From Vibrio splendidus (GTDB lineage: Bacteria; Pseudomonadota; Gammaproteobacteria; Enterobacterales; Vibrionaceae), in contig NZ_MCUN01000022.1 of the NCBI RefSeq assembly GCF_002873455.1, positions 1 to 64,000 on the forward strand: 64,000 nucleotides of DNA, in the 5' to 3' direction. The notes below the pieces were generated by a model. It made no database searches and had not been told where the DNA came from. It saw nothing but the letters and a program-made list of their open reading frames with translations. The position numbers were made by a program, and so were the translations under genes. Below are positions 7,922-16,149 of this stretch, one piece after another. Position 1 is the first letter of the stretch. Every line of letters begins with the position of its first letter.

Positions 7922-9925
7922 TTAACCTTCGCTGCGCTCTGGACGACGACCGCGGTTGCCGCCATTGCCAGCTGCTGCGTTGCCATGGCCACGTTCGCCA
8001 CGGTGGTTACCACGGTGATCACCACCACGGTTACGGTCAAAGCGACGTTCGCCATCACGACCACCAGCAGAGTTACCATCACGTGCGCCGTCACGGTTGC
8101 CACGGTAGCCACCACGACCGCCATTGCCACCTTCACGGTTACCACCTTCGCGATTACCGCCTTCACGGTTACCACGGTAGCCGCCGCCATCACGACCGCC
8201 ACGACCGCCATCACGACCGCCACGGTTGCCATCACGACCGCCGCCGCCACGACGAGGCTCACGGAAGTCGTTGAAATCAACAACTACAGCGCCAGCTTCT
8301 TTTTGACGAATGCGAAGTTTGCTTAGCTTACCAGCAGTTTCAGAGTTCATTGCTTTTGGCAGTTGAACGTAAGTTGAACCTTGGTCTAGCTTGATAGCAC
8401 CGATAGAACCTTTAGTTAGGCCTAGTTCGTTTGCTAGTGCGCCAACGATGTCTTTAACCTGAACGCCTTGCTCACGGCCAACTTGTAGTTGGTACGTATC
8501 CCAATCTTGCGTATTGAAGTTACGATCGCCACGACCATTGTCACGGTCTTCACGACGCTCTTTGCGACGGTTCTTATCACGCTCAATAGCAGCGATCATT
8601 GGGTCTTCGCCAACGTAGAATAGAGGGCTCTTACCTTGCTGACGCTTAAGAAGCATTGCAGCTAGAGTAGCAGCATCAACTTCTAGAGATTCTTGTAGTG
8701 TAGAGATTAAACCTGCGAAGTTTTCTAGAGCTTTGCTCTCTTTCTCAGTTTCAAGCTCAGCACCAAGCTTAGCAACACGTGCAGCAGCAACTTCGTCACG
8801 TTGTGGAAGTTGGATTTCTTCCATTTGAGACTTAGTTACACGCTCGATTGTGCGAAGCATACGGATTTGGTTAGTGCGAACTAGTAGGATCGCTTTACCT
8901 TTACGTCCAGCACGGCCAGTACGGCCAATACGGTGGATGTAAGATTCAACATCAAATGGGATGTCGTAGTTAAATACGTGAGTGATACGTGGAACATCAA
9001 GACCACGTGCTACAACGTCAGTTGCAACTAGGATATCGATAACACCTTGTTTGATGTGATCAACAGTGCGCTCACGTAGAGACTGAGGAATATCACCGTG
9101 CAGTGCAGCAGCTTTGAAGCCACGTGCAGATAGCCAATCAGCTAGACGCTCAGTATCTTGACGAGTACGTACGAATACGATTGACGCGTCAGTTTCTTCA
9201 GTTTCAAGAAGACGAGACATTGCTTCGTCTTTCTCTACGCCTTTAACAACCCAGTAATTCTGCGCTACTTTGTCAACTGTGTGGTTAGTACCAGCAACGT
9301 CAACTCTAGCCGGGTTACGTAGGTAACGGTCAACAATAGTCTTAACCATTGGAGGCATAGTTGCAGAGAATAGTACACGTTGTGCAGTTTCTGGAGCTTG
9401 CTCAAGAATCCAAGTAACGTCATCTACGAAGCCCATTTTTAGCATTTCATCTGCTTCATCAAGAACAAATGTATGCGCTTCATCTAGGTGTAGACGGTCA
9501 CGAGTTAGTAAGTCTTTAACACGACCTGGAGTACCAACAACAATGTGAGCACCGCGGCTTAGAGCACGCATTTGGTCAACAATTGAAGCACCACCGTAGA
9601 TTTCAAGAACTTTAAGACCGTTGATGTCACGACCTAAGTTTTTGATTTCCGCAGCAACTTGAATCGCTAGCTCACGAGTAGGAGCCATGATGATTGCTTG
9701 TGGTTTGTGTTGGTTCAGGTTGATTTTGTTAAGTAAAGGCAGAGAGAATGCTGCTGTTTTACCAGTACCAGTCTGTGCTTTACCTAGTGCGTCACGGCCT
9801 TCAAGAAGAAGAGGAATAGCTGCTGCTTGGATTGGAGTCGGAGAAACGAAACCCATGCTATCAAGAGCTGAAAGAATGTTATCGTTAAGGGCTAATTCAT
9901 TAAATTGAATTACAGATTCGGACAT
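7922..9925 (-). CDS. deaD: DEAD-box RNA helicase DeaD/CsdA
   Basis: 667 aa. ATP-dependent RNA helicase of the DeaD/CsdA type, which unwinds structured RNA in ribosome assembly and mRNA decay, especially in the cold. Motifs in order: Q-motif SPTPIQ, Walker A AQTGTGKT (~49-56), PTRELAIQ, TPGRVKD, DEAD, SAT, and HRIGRTGRAGR (~330-340). A DbpA-like RNA-binding domain follows at about 480-560. The last ~95 residues are a low-complexity Gly/Arg/Asn/Asp tail with repeated GGNREGGN units, encoded by internally repetitive DNA (8080-8240). I choose the ATG at 9925 (MSESVIQFNEL) rather than the longer frame from 10009, which adds a non-conserved leader. It is divergent from rnb. Confidence 0.96.
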   Translation of the reverse strand: MSESVIQFNELALNDNILSALDSMGFVSPTPIQAAAIPLLLEGRDALGKAQTGTGKTAAFSLPLLNKINLNQHKPQAIIMAPTRELAIQVAAEIKNLGRDINGLKVLEIYGGASIVDQMRALSRGAHIVVGTPGRVKDLLTRDRLHLDEAHTFVLDEADEMLKMGFVDDVTWILEQAPETAQRVLFSATMPPMVKTIVDRYLRNPARVDVAGTNHTVDKVAQNYWVVKGVEKDEAMSRLLETEETDASIVFVRTRQDTERLADWLSARGFKAAALHGDIPQSLRERTVDHIKQGVIDILVATDVVARGLDVPRITHVFNYDIPFDVESYIHRIGRTGRAGRKGKAILLVRTNQIRMLRTIERVTKSQMEEIQLPQRDEVAAARVAKLGAELETEKESKALENFAGLISTLQESLEVDAATLAAMLLKRQQGKSPLFYVGEDPMIAAIERDKNRRKERREDRDNGRGDRNFNTQDWDTYQLQVGREQGVQVKDIVGALANELGLTKGSIGAIKLDQGSTYVQLPKAMNSETAGKLSKLRIRQKEAGAVVVDFNDFREPRRGGGGRDGNRGGRDGGRGGRDGGGYRGNREGGNREGGNREGGNGGRGGYRGNRDGARDGNSAGGRDGERRFDRNRGGDHRGNHRGERGHGNAAAGNGGNRGRRPERSEG
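8105..8235 (-). repeat. Repeats encoding the RGG-type tail of DeaD
   Basis: Short repeats such as CCACCTTCACGGTTA and CATCACGACCGCCACG recur in this stretch and encode REGGNREGG and GGRDGGRGG. Tails like this bind RNA non-specifically. Repeat number is likely to vary between strains. Confidence 0.75.
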
Positions 9926-10317
9926 TGGGATCCCACTATATATAAGTAAACAAAAGGTCCCGGGAGCTCTATCAATTCCAATACTGATCCAATCAGATAC
10001 TGATTCCATTCAGAGTTACGAAGCAGTAATAAAACACTTCAAGCCATTAGGGACGTCTAAGGGAGGCGGATTATTCCCTAAATGCATAAAAAAATCCAGA
10101 AAAAATTGAAATACATCACATATTTTTCGCTTTTACATCAATACTGGTTATCATATCGTCAAAACTTGATGAATATCTCGTCACAGCACCAAACTTCTAG
10201 CAAATTGACCTAGTTAAATAAGAGGGCGATTAATTCACTCTCACTTCGCCTTTAAGTAGTAATCAAGCCTCGCAATGATTATAGTGTGCTCAATTGTCCT
10301 CGATAGATAAAAGTCAA
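9926..10317. promoter_or_regulatory. Divergent deaD/rnb promoter region with a hairpin in the deaD leader side
   Basis: A 390-bp region serves both deaD (minus) and rnb (plus). An inverted repeat TTAGGGA (10047-10053) / TCCCTAA (10075-10081) lies 120-155 bp upstream of deaD. Long structured leaders are known for cold-induced csdA/deaD mRNAs in E. coli, so this may be part of such a leader. No clear consensus promoter could be assigned by eye. Confidence 0.4.
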
Positions 10318-12324
10318 ATGTTTCAAGATAATCCTCTGCTCGCTCAGCTCAAACAGCAAATCCAAGAAACCCTCCCTAAAAAGGAAGGGACAATCAAAGC
10401 CACTGAAAAAGGATTTGGTTTTCTAGAAGTCGATAACAAAACCAGTTTCTTTATTCCGCCGCCATACATGAAGAAATGTGTACACGGTGACAAAGTGATT
10501 GCCATCATTCGCACCGAGAAAGATCGCGAAGTAGCAGAGCCTGAGGAATTGATTGAACAGGGCCTTACTCGTTTTATTGCTCGAGTGAAGTTGTTTAAAG
10601 GTCGTTTGAACGTAGTTCCTGATCACCCGCAACTGAAAAAGCTGCAACTAAAAGCGAAAGCAAAGAAAGGTCTAAACCCTGAAACGCTAAAAGAAGGCGA
10701 TTGGGTTGTTGCTCATATCGTTCAGCACCCGCTAAAAGGTGACAACGGATTCTTAGCTCAAATCTCTGAAAAAATCACAGACGCTGACGACAAGATCGCG
10801 CCTTGGTGGGTAACGCTTGCACAAAACGACCTACCAAATAGCGAGCCTGAAGGCATCGACGAGTGGCAGATCAAAGACGACGCTGATCTTGAACGTGTCG
10901 ACATGACTCATGTCCCTTTTGTGACTATCGATGGTGAAAGCACCAAAGATATGGACGATGCGCTTTACGCTAAGAAGAAAGAAAACGGTGATTTTGAACT
11001 GACTATTGCGATTGCTGATCCTACCGCTTACATCTCTCCAGATGATGCGATGGATAAAGTGGCTCGCGAGCGTGGTTTCACTATTTATCTTCCAGGTCGC
11101 AACATTCCAATGTTGCCTCGTGATCTTGCTGACAACTTATGTTCACTAATAGAGAACGAAGTTCGACCGGCACTTTGCTGTACAGTAACGGTATCTAAAG
11201 ATGGCGTTATCGGTGATGACATTCACTTCTTCGCTGCGAACATCAAATCTCACGCTCGCCTTGCTTATGATAATGTATCAGACTGGCTAGAAACGGGCGC
11301 ATCAGAGAAATGGCAACCATCAGAAGAGATCGCTGCAATTGTTTCTGACCTTCACCAATTTGCTCAAGCGCGTTCAGCGTGGCGTTCGGCAAATGCAGTT
11401 GTGTTCCCAGATCGCCCTGACTACCGCTTTGAACTAAGCGAAGACAACGATGTTGTCGCTATCCACGCTGACATGCGTCGTAGCGCGAACAAGCTGGTTG
11501 AAGAGTCGATGATCAGCGCGAACATCTGTGCAGGCCGAGTACTAAAAGAAAGCTTTAACCAAGGCGTCTTTAACTGTCACTCTGGATTTAAAACTGAGAA
11601 ATTGACAGACGTTTTGGAGCTGGTTAATCCAGAAGCCGAAACACCGTTTACAGAAGAGCAGATCGTTTCTCTAGAAGGCTTTGCAACTCTGCGCCGTTGG
11701 TTGGGGTCTCTAGACAACAGCTACTACGACAACCGTATTCGTAAATTCCAAGCGTACAGCGAGATCAGCAATGAACCTGCACCACATTACGCTATGGGAT
11801 TAGACATCTACGCAACGTGGACTTCTCCAATTCGTAAATACGGCGATATGATTAACCACCGTATGCTTAAGGCTCACATCTTAGGTAAAGCGCCAATTCA
11901 AACACCAGACGAAACCATTGGTGATGAACTTGCCCTACACCGCCGTCACCACGGTATGGCTGAACGCAATGTTGGCGATTGGTTGTATGCTCGCACTCTA
12001 GCGAATGCGCCCACTGAAAAGACTCGCTTCCAAGCAGAGATCTTCGACATAAACCGTGCAGGTATGCGTGTACGTCTACTTGAGAATGGTGCAGCTGCAT
12101 TTATTCCTGGCTCTCTCATTATTGATAATAAAGAGAGAATAGAGTGCAACGGTGATATGGGTACTGTATCTATCGATAAAGAAATGGTATACAAACTGGG
12201 AGACGTTTTAGAAGTAGTTCTCTTCGAAGTTAATCAGGAAAACCGTAATTTAGTAGCAAAACCTACTCAAGTATTTGCGGACTTGCCTAGCGAGCCTGAA
12301 ACAACAAATGAAACTGAAGCTTAA
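10318..12324 (+). CDS. rnb: Exoribonuclease II
   Basis: 668 aa; E. coli RNase II has 644. The enzyme degrades single-stranded RNA 3' to 5' in the cytoplasm. Two cold-shock domains lie at ~20-170 (ATEKGFGFLEVD, FFIPPPYMKKCVHGD). The RNB catalytic domain covers ~190-540, with the Asp cluster in DGESTKDMDDALY (~205-217) and the LPRDLADNLCSL segment. An S1 domain lies at ~555-645. The ATG at 10318 gives MFQDNPLLAQLK, matching E. coli almost exactly, so I use it over the in-frame TTG at 10294. The stop sits in an AAGCTT duplication and 30-bp repeats follow. Divergent from deaD, placing two RNA-metabolism genes on one regulatory region. Confidence 0.97.
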   Translation: MFQDNPLLAQLKQQIQETLPKKEGTIKATEKGFGFLEVDNKTSFFIPPPYMKKCVHGDKVIAIIRTEKDREVAEPEELIEQGLTRFIARVKLFKGRLNVVPDHPQLKKLQLKAKAKKGLNPETLKEGDWVVAHIVQHPLKGDNGFLAQISEKITDADDKIAPWWVTLAQNDLPNSEPEGIDEWQIKDDADLERVDMTHVPFVTIDGESTKDMDDALYAKKKENGDFELTIAIADPTAYISPDDAMDKVARERGFTIYLPGRNIPMLPRDLADNLCSLIENEVRPALCCTVTVSKDGVIGDDIHFFAANIKSHARLAYDNVSDWLETGASEKWQPSEEIAAIVSDLHQFAQARSAWRSANAVVFPDRPDYRFELSEDNDVVAIHADMRRSANKLVEESMISANICAGRVLKESFNQGVFNCHSGFKTEKLTDVLELVNPEAETPFTEEQIVSLEGFATLRRWLGSLDNSYYDNRIRKFQAYSEISNEPAPHYAMGLDIYATWTSPIRKYGDMINHRMLKAHILGKAPIQTPDETIGDELALHRRHHGMAERNVGDWLYARTLANAPTEKTRFQAEIFDINRAGMRVRLLENGAAAFIPGSLIIDNKERIECNGDMGTVSIDKEMVYKLGDVLEVVLFEVNQENRNLVAKPTQVFADLPSEPETTNETEA

Positions 12325-12340
12325 GCTTAAGAGCTTTAAC

Positions 12341-12400
12341 GGTTACGGCTTTCAAGGTCAAAGCTTGCAAGGTTAAGGCTTTCAAGGTCAAAAGCTTCAA
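12341..12400. repeat. 30-bp imperfect tandem duplication after rnb
   Basis: Two copies (12341-12370 and 12371-12400) of a unit starting GGTTAMGGCTTTCAAGG differ at a few positions. They begin 17 bp after the rnb stop codon. The stop itself lies in a shorter AAGCTTAAGCTTAAG repeat at 12317-12331. Confidence 0.8.
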
Positions 12401-12412
12401 AGGTTCACTTCT

Positions 12413-12441
12413 AAAGGCGCTAATTATTAGCGCCTTTTTTT
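12413..12441 (+). terminator. Terminator of rnb
   Basis: A perfect 11-bp stem (12413-12423 with 12427-12437) around TTA is followed by a T tract to 12441. Confidence 0.9.
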
Positions 12442-12519
12442 GTAAATGTCTCATGCTTAAACAATACTTAAAAAAAACAATCAATAAGCAATCAGTTTAC
12501 AACGTCAAAGAAGCGCACT

Positions 12520-13326
12520 ATGCCATCAATCACAGTTACTCAATTTAGAAATTTCATTCCCAGGAAACGGGAACGTTATCCCGCCTCTAAAAACGGTATT
12601 TTCATCGTTTCTAAAGGCAGTATTTCTTTCATGTTACCTGATGGGACTAAAGCCTCATTACAAGCCGGAGATTTTACCCTTTATAATTCAGGTCAGATTA
12701 AAGACATCACAGTTGACACTGAGAATGGCGAATTCAGCGCAACTTGCGTAGATTTTGATTTGGCTATTTTTCAGAAGTTCATCAATCAGTTCAGCGAGTT
12801 AGAACCCACTCGAGTCCCGGATAAATACATTAAGTTTGATAAAACTGATACCGAAATCTGCCAGTTGAAAGAACTCATCCTATCACTCGCTCAGTCATCG
12901 ACTCAGAATGACTACGCACTCACTCAATTGGGTTTAAGTTTGCTCTCTCTAATGGTGGAACAGCACCCTGCTCTATTAGTTATTATTGCCCGAGCGTCAA
13001 GGTTAACCGTGACGCAAAAGGTCATTTATTACATTGAACAAAACATCGAGAACAATATCTCACTCGATACCCTAGCCAGCTATGTGGGAATGTCACCAGC
13101 CACACTTAAGCGCCGTTTATCGGCTGAAGACCTTTCCTTTTCAAATCTGTTAAAGATAAAGCGAATCGCACACGCAGCGACACAGCTCCGAACATCGAAT
13201 AAATCGATTACTCAAATCGCTTATGAATCTGGGTTTAAAAGCGCGGCACACTTCAGTACAGCCTTTAAAACCTATCACGGTAAGACTCCAAAAGACTTCC
13301 GATCTTTGGTTGCACAAACTTATTAG
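12520..13326 (+). CDS. AraC-family transcriptional regulator
   Basis: 268 aa. The N-terminal half is a probable cupin-like sensor (residues ~15-80: GIFIVSKGSISFMLPDG, LQAGDFTLYN). The C-terminal ~100 residues are the AraC DNA-binding domain with two helix-turn-helix motifs (SLDTLASYVGMSPATLKRRL, then the signature SITQIAYESGFKSAAHFSTAFK ending YHGKTPKDFR). Its layout resembles stress or virulence regulators of the GadX/ToxT type, but the target cannot be inferred. It stands alone, 195 bp after rnb with a terminator between. The TAG stop is part of a 17-bp repeat present three times (13310-13360). Confidence 0.92.
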   Translation: MPSITVTQFRNFIPRKRERYPASKNGIFIVSKGSISFMLPDGTKASLQAGDFTLYNSGQIKDITVDTENGEFSATCVDFDLAIFQKFINQFSELEPTRVPDKYIKFDKTDTEICQLKELILSLAQSSTQNDYALTQLGLSLLSLMVEQHPALLVIIARASRLTVTQKVIYYIEQNIENNISLDTLASYVGMSPATLKRRLSAEDLSFSNLLKIKRIAHAATQLRTSNKSITQIAYESGFKSAAHFSTAFKTYHGKTPKDFRSLVAQTY

Positions 13327-13360
13327 CTGCGCAATCTTATTAGTTGCACAGCCTTAACTG
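13310..13360. repeat. Three 17-bp tandem repeats spanning the AraC-gene stop codon
   Basis: Units are TTGCACAAACTTATTAG (13310-13326), CTGCGCAATCTTATTAG (13327-13343) and TTGCACAGCCTTAACTG (13344-13360). The TAG ending unit 1 is the stop codon; unit 2 repeats TAG in another frame. Confidence 0.85.
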
Positions 13361-13377
13361 CATCATTTTGTAATAGC

Positions 13378-13415
13378 ATAAGTAGTTTGCAATGAAATAA
13401 GTAGATTGCAATGAA
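13378..13415. repeat. 19-bp tandem duplication in the AraC/hypothetical intergenic region
   Basis: ATAAGTAGTTTGCAATGAA (13378-13396) is followed immediately by the same sequence with one change (13397-13415). No gene or known site coincides with it. Confidence 0.75.
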
Positions 13416-13539
13416 AGGCGCACTTTGGCCACATGCTTAGAAAGTACAGGTAAAAGTATAAATCTGAAATGTGTTGATTGAAATTTACGAAGGTCGTTCG
13501 TTTGGTCTCAAACCACCAGCGAACGCCTAAGTAAAATGG

Positions 13540-13902
13540 TCACGACCAGAAGTAGGATTTAGGGTCTTTTTCTATCTCAGCCAAAATAGCATCAAGATCC
13601 TTCGATTGAGGAAGGTATGGGTATGGTCCCCAATTCACAGAGTCGGTTTCTGCATTGTCTTCAAGTGGCACCGCCACCAACCAACAAGATAACGATTCAT
13701 CAAAGGTAACGCAGACAATCTCGTTTGTGTAATCACTATGAGACGAGTCGAGTAGATAATGCGCCTGTGAAAACAGTACACCCCCCTCACACTCCTCATA
13801 TAAGGATTTACCTAACTCGACTGGCAAACTGCGATTACGAGAAGTACAGAGCCTCTCAGCCCCAATTAAAAGACGATTCAGTTCTATATGAATAACGGAC
13901 AT
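13540..13902 (-). CDS. Hypothetical protein, 120 aa
   Basis: Complete small frame with a good ribosome binding site (GGGGTGTT just before the ATG at 13900-13902). The product is acidic and apparently cytoplasmic, with no signal peptide or membrane segment. It has several Trp/Tyr residues, including YFWS at the C-terminus and VNWGPYPYLP in the last third. I do not recognise a family. It is convergent with the AraC gene and divergent from the PstS-like gene, so it is probably monocistronic. Confidence 0.7.
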   Translation of the reverse strand: MSVIHIELNRLLIGAERLCTSRNRSLPVELGKSLYEECEGGVLFSQAHYLLDSSHSDYTNEIVCVTFDESLSCWLVAVPLEDNAETDSVNWGPYPYLPQSKDLDAILAEIEKDPKSYFWS

Positions 13903-14156
13903 AACACCCCTTGTAACTTCATAGAAACTTCTAAGTAGTGAATTCCTCTACTCAGCTTAGGACTCAACGATCATTTTAGCGAACAAGTGCAAACAAAATA
14001 CCCGCCCTGCTCCCAGAAACGAACCCTTCTTTAACAAACGCATTCGAAAAGCGTAAAACCGTCTAAGTTTCATTAATCAGAGTTACTTTGACAGCCACAC
14101 GGGCTTTCACTAACCAAATTAACGGCTATAACGTATCCATACAGAATTTCACAAAA

Positions 14157-14174
14157 GTGTCATATAACCGACCT
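14157..14174 (+). promoter_or_regulatory. Possible Pho box upstream of the PstS-like gene
   Basis: GTGTCAT-ATAA-CCGACCT resembles the PhoB site of two CTGTCAT repeats spaced by 4 bp (6 of 7 and 4 of 7 matches). It lies about 40 bp upstream of the start. The second half is weak. Confidence 0.4.
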
Positions 14175-14211
14175 ATCATAGCCAACAAATGTTATTTACT
14201 AGGAGTTGTTT

Positions 14212-15027
14212 ATGTTACGAGTCGCGCTTGCCTCTCTTTTGTCCTTAGCCCTGTCTTCTCAAGTTGCTTTAGCACAAGAAACCAATATTTCGGGCTCCAC
14301 TTCTGTATCACGAGTGATGGATGTTTTAGCAGAGGAGTACAACAAGACTCACCCTGATAACTACATTGCGGTTCAGGGCATCGGTTCTACTGCGGGTATT
14401 ACTATGGTTAATAAAGGGGTCGCTGATATTGGTATGAGTTCGCGTTACTTAACTGACCGAGAACAGGACGAAAAATTGAAGGTATTTCCAATTGCCTTTG
14501 ATGGCCTAGCAGTTGTAACTAACCGTTCAAACGGTGTAAGCAACGTTACACGTGAACAGTTATTCGATATCTACAAAGGCAAAATCACAAACTGGAAAGC
14601 CGTGGGTGGTGCTGATCAACCTATCGCAGTTGTAACTCGTGAAGCTTCTTCTGGTTCACGCTACAGCTTCGAAAGTTTACTGGGTTTAACAAAAATCATT
14701 AATGACCGTCTGGTTTCTGACATCAATCCAAACAACTTGGTTGTAAACAGTAACAGCATGGTAAAAACGATTGTTAACCATAACCCACACGCCATTGGAT
14801 TCATCTCTGTTGGTTCTATCGACCGTTCAATTAAAGCAATCACTTTTGAAGGCGTGGAGCCGACATCAAAGAACATTGCTAATCACAGCTATGAATTAGC
14901 TCGCCCATTCTTATTGCTACACAAAACTGAATCAGTTTCTGACGAAAGTAAAGATTTCATCAAGTTCGTGAATTCAAAGCATGGGCAAGATCTTATCGAA
15001 GAGTACGGCTACACACGTGTTAAGTAA
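14212..15027 (+). CDS. PstS-like phosphate ABC transporter substrate-binding protein
   Basis: 271 aa from the ATG at 14212, which has AGGAG at 14201-14205. An N-terminal signal peptide (LRVALASLLSLALSSQVALA) points to the periplasm. The mature protein is a PstS-type phosphate-binding protein: SGSTSVSRVMDVLAEEY at the start, GIGSTAGI, the phosphate loop VTREASSGSR (~142-151), and HAIGFISVGS. PstS delivers phosphate to PstCA. No pstCAB genes follow, and a terminator comes 40 bp later, so this is a solitary binding protein. It may work with a transporter elsewhere or act in phosphate sensing or adhesion. A partial Pho box upstream suggests phosphate control. Confidence 0.9.
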   Translation: MLRVALASLLSLALSSQVALAQETNISGSTSVSRVMDVLAEEYNKTHPDNYIAVQGIGSTAGITMVNKGVADIGMSSRYLTDREQDEKLKVFPIAFDGLAVVTNRSNGVSNVTREQLFDIYKGKITNWKAVGGADQPIAVVTREASSGSRYSFESLLGLTKIINDRLVSDINPNNLVVNSNSMVKTIVNHNPHAIGFISVGSIDRSIKAITFEGVEPTSKNIANHSYELARPFLLLHKTESVSDESKDFIKFVNSKHGQDLIEEYGYTRVK

Positions 15028-15066
15028 CGGCTCTTAGACAGAGTAAACGCGAGATATCGTACAAAC

Positions 15067-15099
15067 AAAAAGAGAGAGCATTTAGCTCTCTCTTTTTTT
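15067..15099. terminator. Bidirectional terminator between the PstS-like and MaoC genes
   Basis: A perfect 13-bp stem (15067-15079 with 15085-15097) with a T tract on the right and A-rich sequence on the left separates the two convergent genes. Confidence 0.9.
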
Positions 15100-15145
15100 G
15101 AATCTATAATCATCGCTTAAAAGCAGTTCTACTTACAAAAAAGCT

Positions 15146-15832
15146 CTAGAAGTGAAGCTGGATAACCGAAACAATCACAGCACCAGGGCGACGAACCCCT
15201 TCGATTTCTACGCGGATTTCACGCTCAATCTCTAAACCTTTTTTAATTGGCGTTACTTTTGTCAATGTACTCTTAGCGCGGACGTTACTGCCCGACTTTA
15301 CAGGATATGGGAAACGAACTTGGTTAAGACCAATGTTTACAACCATCTTCGCTGTTGGAAACTGAGACTTATCAGGGTCAACACTGTCAGTCAGTCTAGG
15401 AAGCAGAGACAAAGTCAAGAACCCATGTGCGATGGTTGTTTTGAACGGAGAATCTGTTTCAGCCTTAGAAGGTTCAGTATGGATCCATTGCATGTCTTCA
15501 GTGACAAGGCCGAACTGGTTGATACGGTCTTGACTGACATTGATCCAATCGCCAGTATGAATAACGTCACCGATCTGCTGACTAAGCTCATCAAACACAA
15601 GCTGAGCTTCTCGCTTTAAGATGATCGGCTGTTCTATTGGCATCTCTGGTGCATCTTCGTTTACAGCCGGTTTGTGGTGATCACGAACCCAAGCAAAGAA
15701 ATGACTATTTTGCGTACGATTCAGAAAGTCGCCCCAGTAATCTCTAAGAGCTGGAGACATCCATTGCATAAACTCTGAGTGTTGCGAAGACACGCTATCG
15801 CCTCGGTGTTTAAATAAATCAATGACTTTCAT
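15146..15832 (-). CDS. MaoC-like dehydratase ((R)-specific enoyl-CoA hydratase type)
   Basis: 228 aa from the ATG at 15832, preceded by GAGG; the longer frame starts at a TTG. Residues ~95-225 form a MaoC hot-dog domain with the hydratase 2 motif: GDWINVSQDRINQFGLVTEDMQWIH contains the catalytic Asp and His, and AHGFLTLSLLP follows. Such enzymes hydrate trans-2-enoyl-CoA to (R)-3-hydroxyacyl-CoA, often feeding polyhydroxyalkanoate synthesis. The ~90-residue N-terminal extension (HSEFMQWMSPALRDYWGDF) resembles phasin-like helical sequence and is unusual for PhaJ itself. No PHA synthase is nearby. It is monocistronic. Confidence 0.85.
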   Translation of the reverse strand: MKVIDLFKHRGDSVSSQHSEFMQWMSPALRDYWGDFLNRTQNSHFFAWVRDHHKPAVNEDAPEMPIEQPIILKREAQLVFDELSQQIGDVIHTGDWINVSQDRINQFGLVTEDMQWIHTEPSKAETDSPFKTTIAHGFLTLSLLPRLTDSVDPDKSQFPTAKMVVNIGLNQVRFPYPVKSGSNVRAKSTLTKVTPIKKGLEIEREIRVEIEGVRRPGAVIVSVIQLHF

Positions 15833-16064
15833 AAGAACCTCAATGCACAAAAAATTTCAATATAACTCGTTAATTTTGAAACACTTCACACTATTGTGCA
15901 AATGTTTTCGAGCATACACCCGTTAGCTGAACCTTGTTATTTCATTAATAAACAGTAGGTTAATAATAAAACATCATTTTATTACAAAACCCAAATTAGA
16001 GTGTTAGCTCTATCACATAATCAACATTTGATTATATAAAAAGCGTTTTTATTCACAAGTGGAA
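15833..16064. promoter_or_regulatory. Upstream region of the MaoC gene
   Basis: An A+T-rich stretch with no open frame; it must hold the promoter of the minus-strand MaoC gene. No specific operator is recognisable by eye. Confidence 0.4.
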
Positions 16065-16093
16065 TAAAAAAGGCTTAGCACAACGCTAAGCCT
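16065..16093 (-). terminator. Terminator of the RND efflux operon
   Basis: A 9-bp stem (16071-16079 with 16085-16093) with an A run at 16065-16070 gives a U tract to the minus-strand transcript. Confidence 0.85.
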
Positions 16094-16149
16094 AAGTTTT
16101 TTACAAGAGACTAATTCACAAGGAATTGGTTTATAAAGAATTAAATTTC

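Noticed and set aside
7900..8326. Open frames on both strands with His/Thr/Val-rich products
   Set aside because: They are shadows of the repetitive Gly/Arg-rich tail of deaD.
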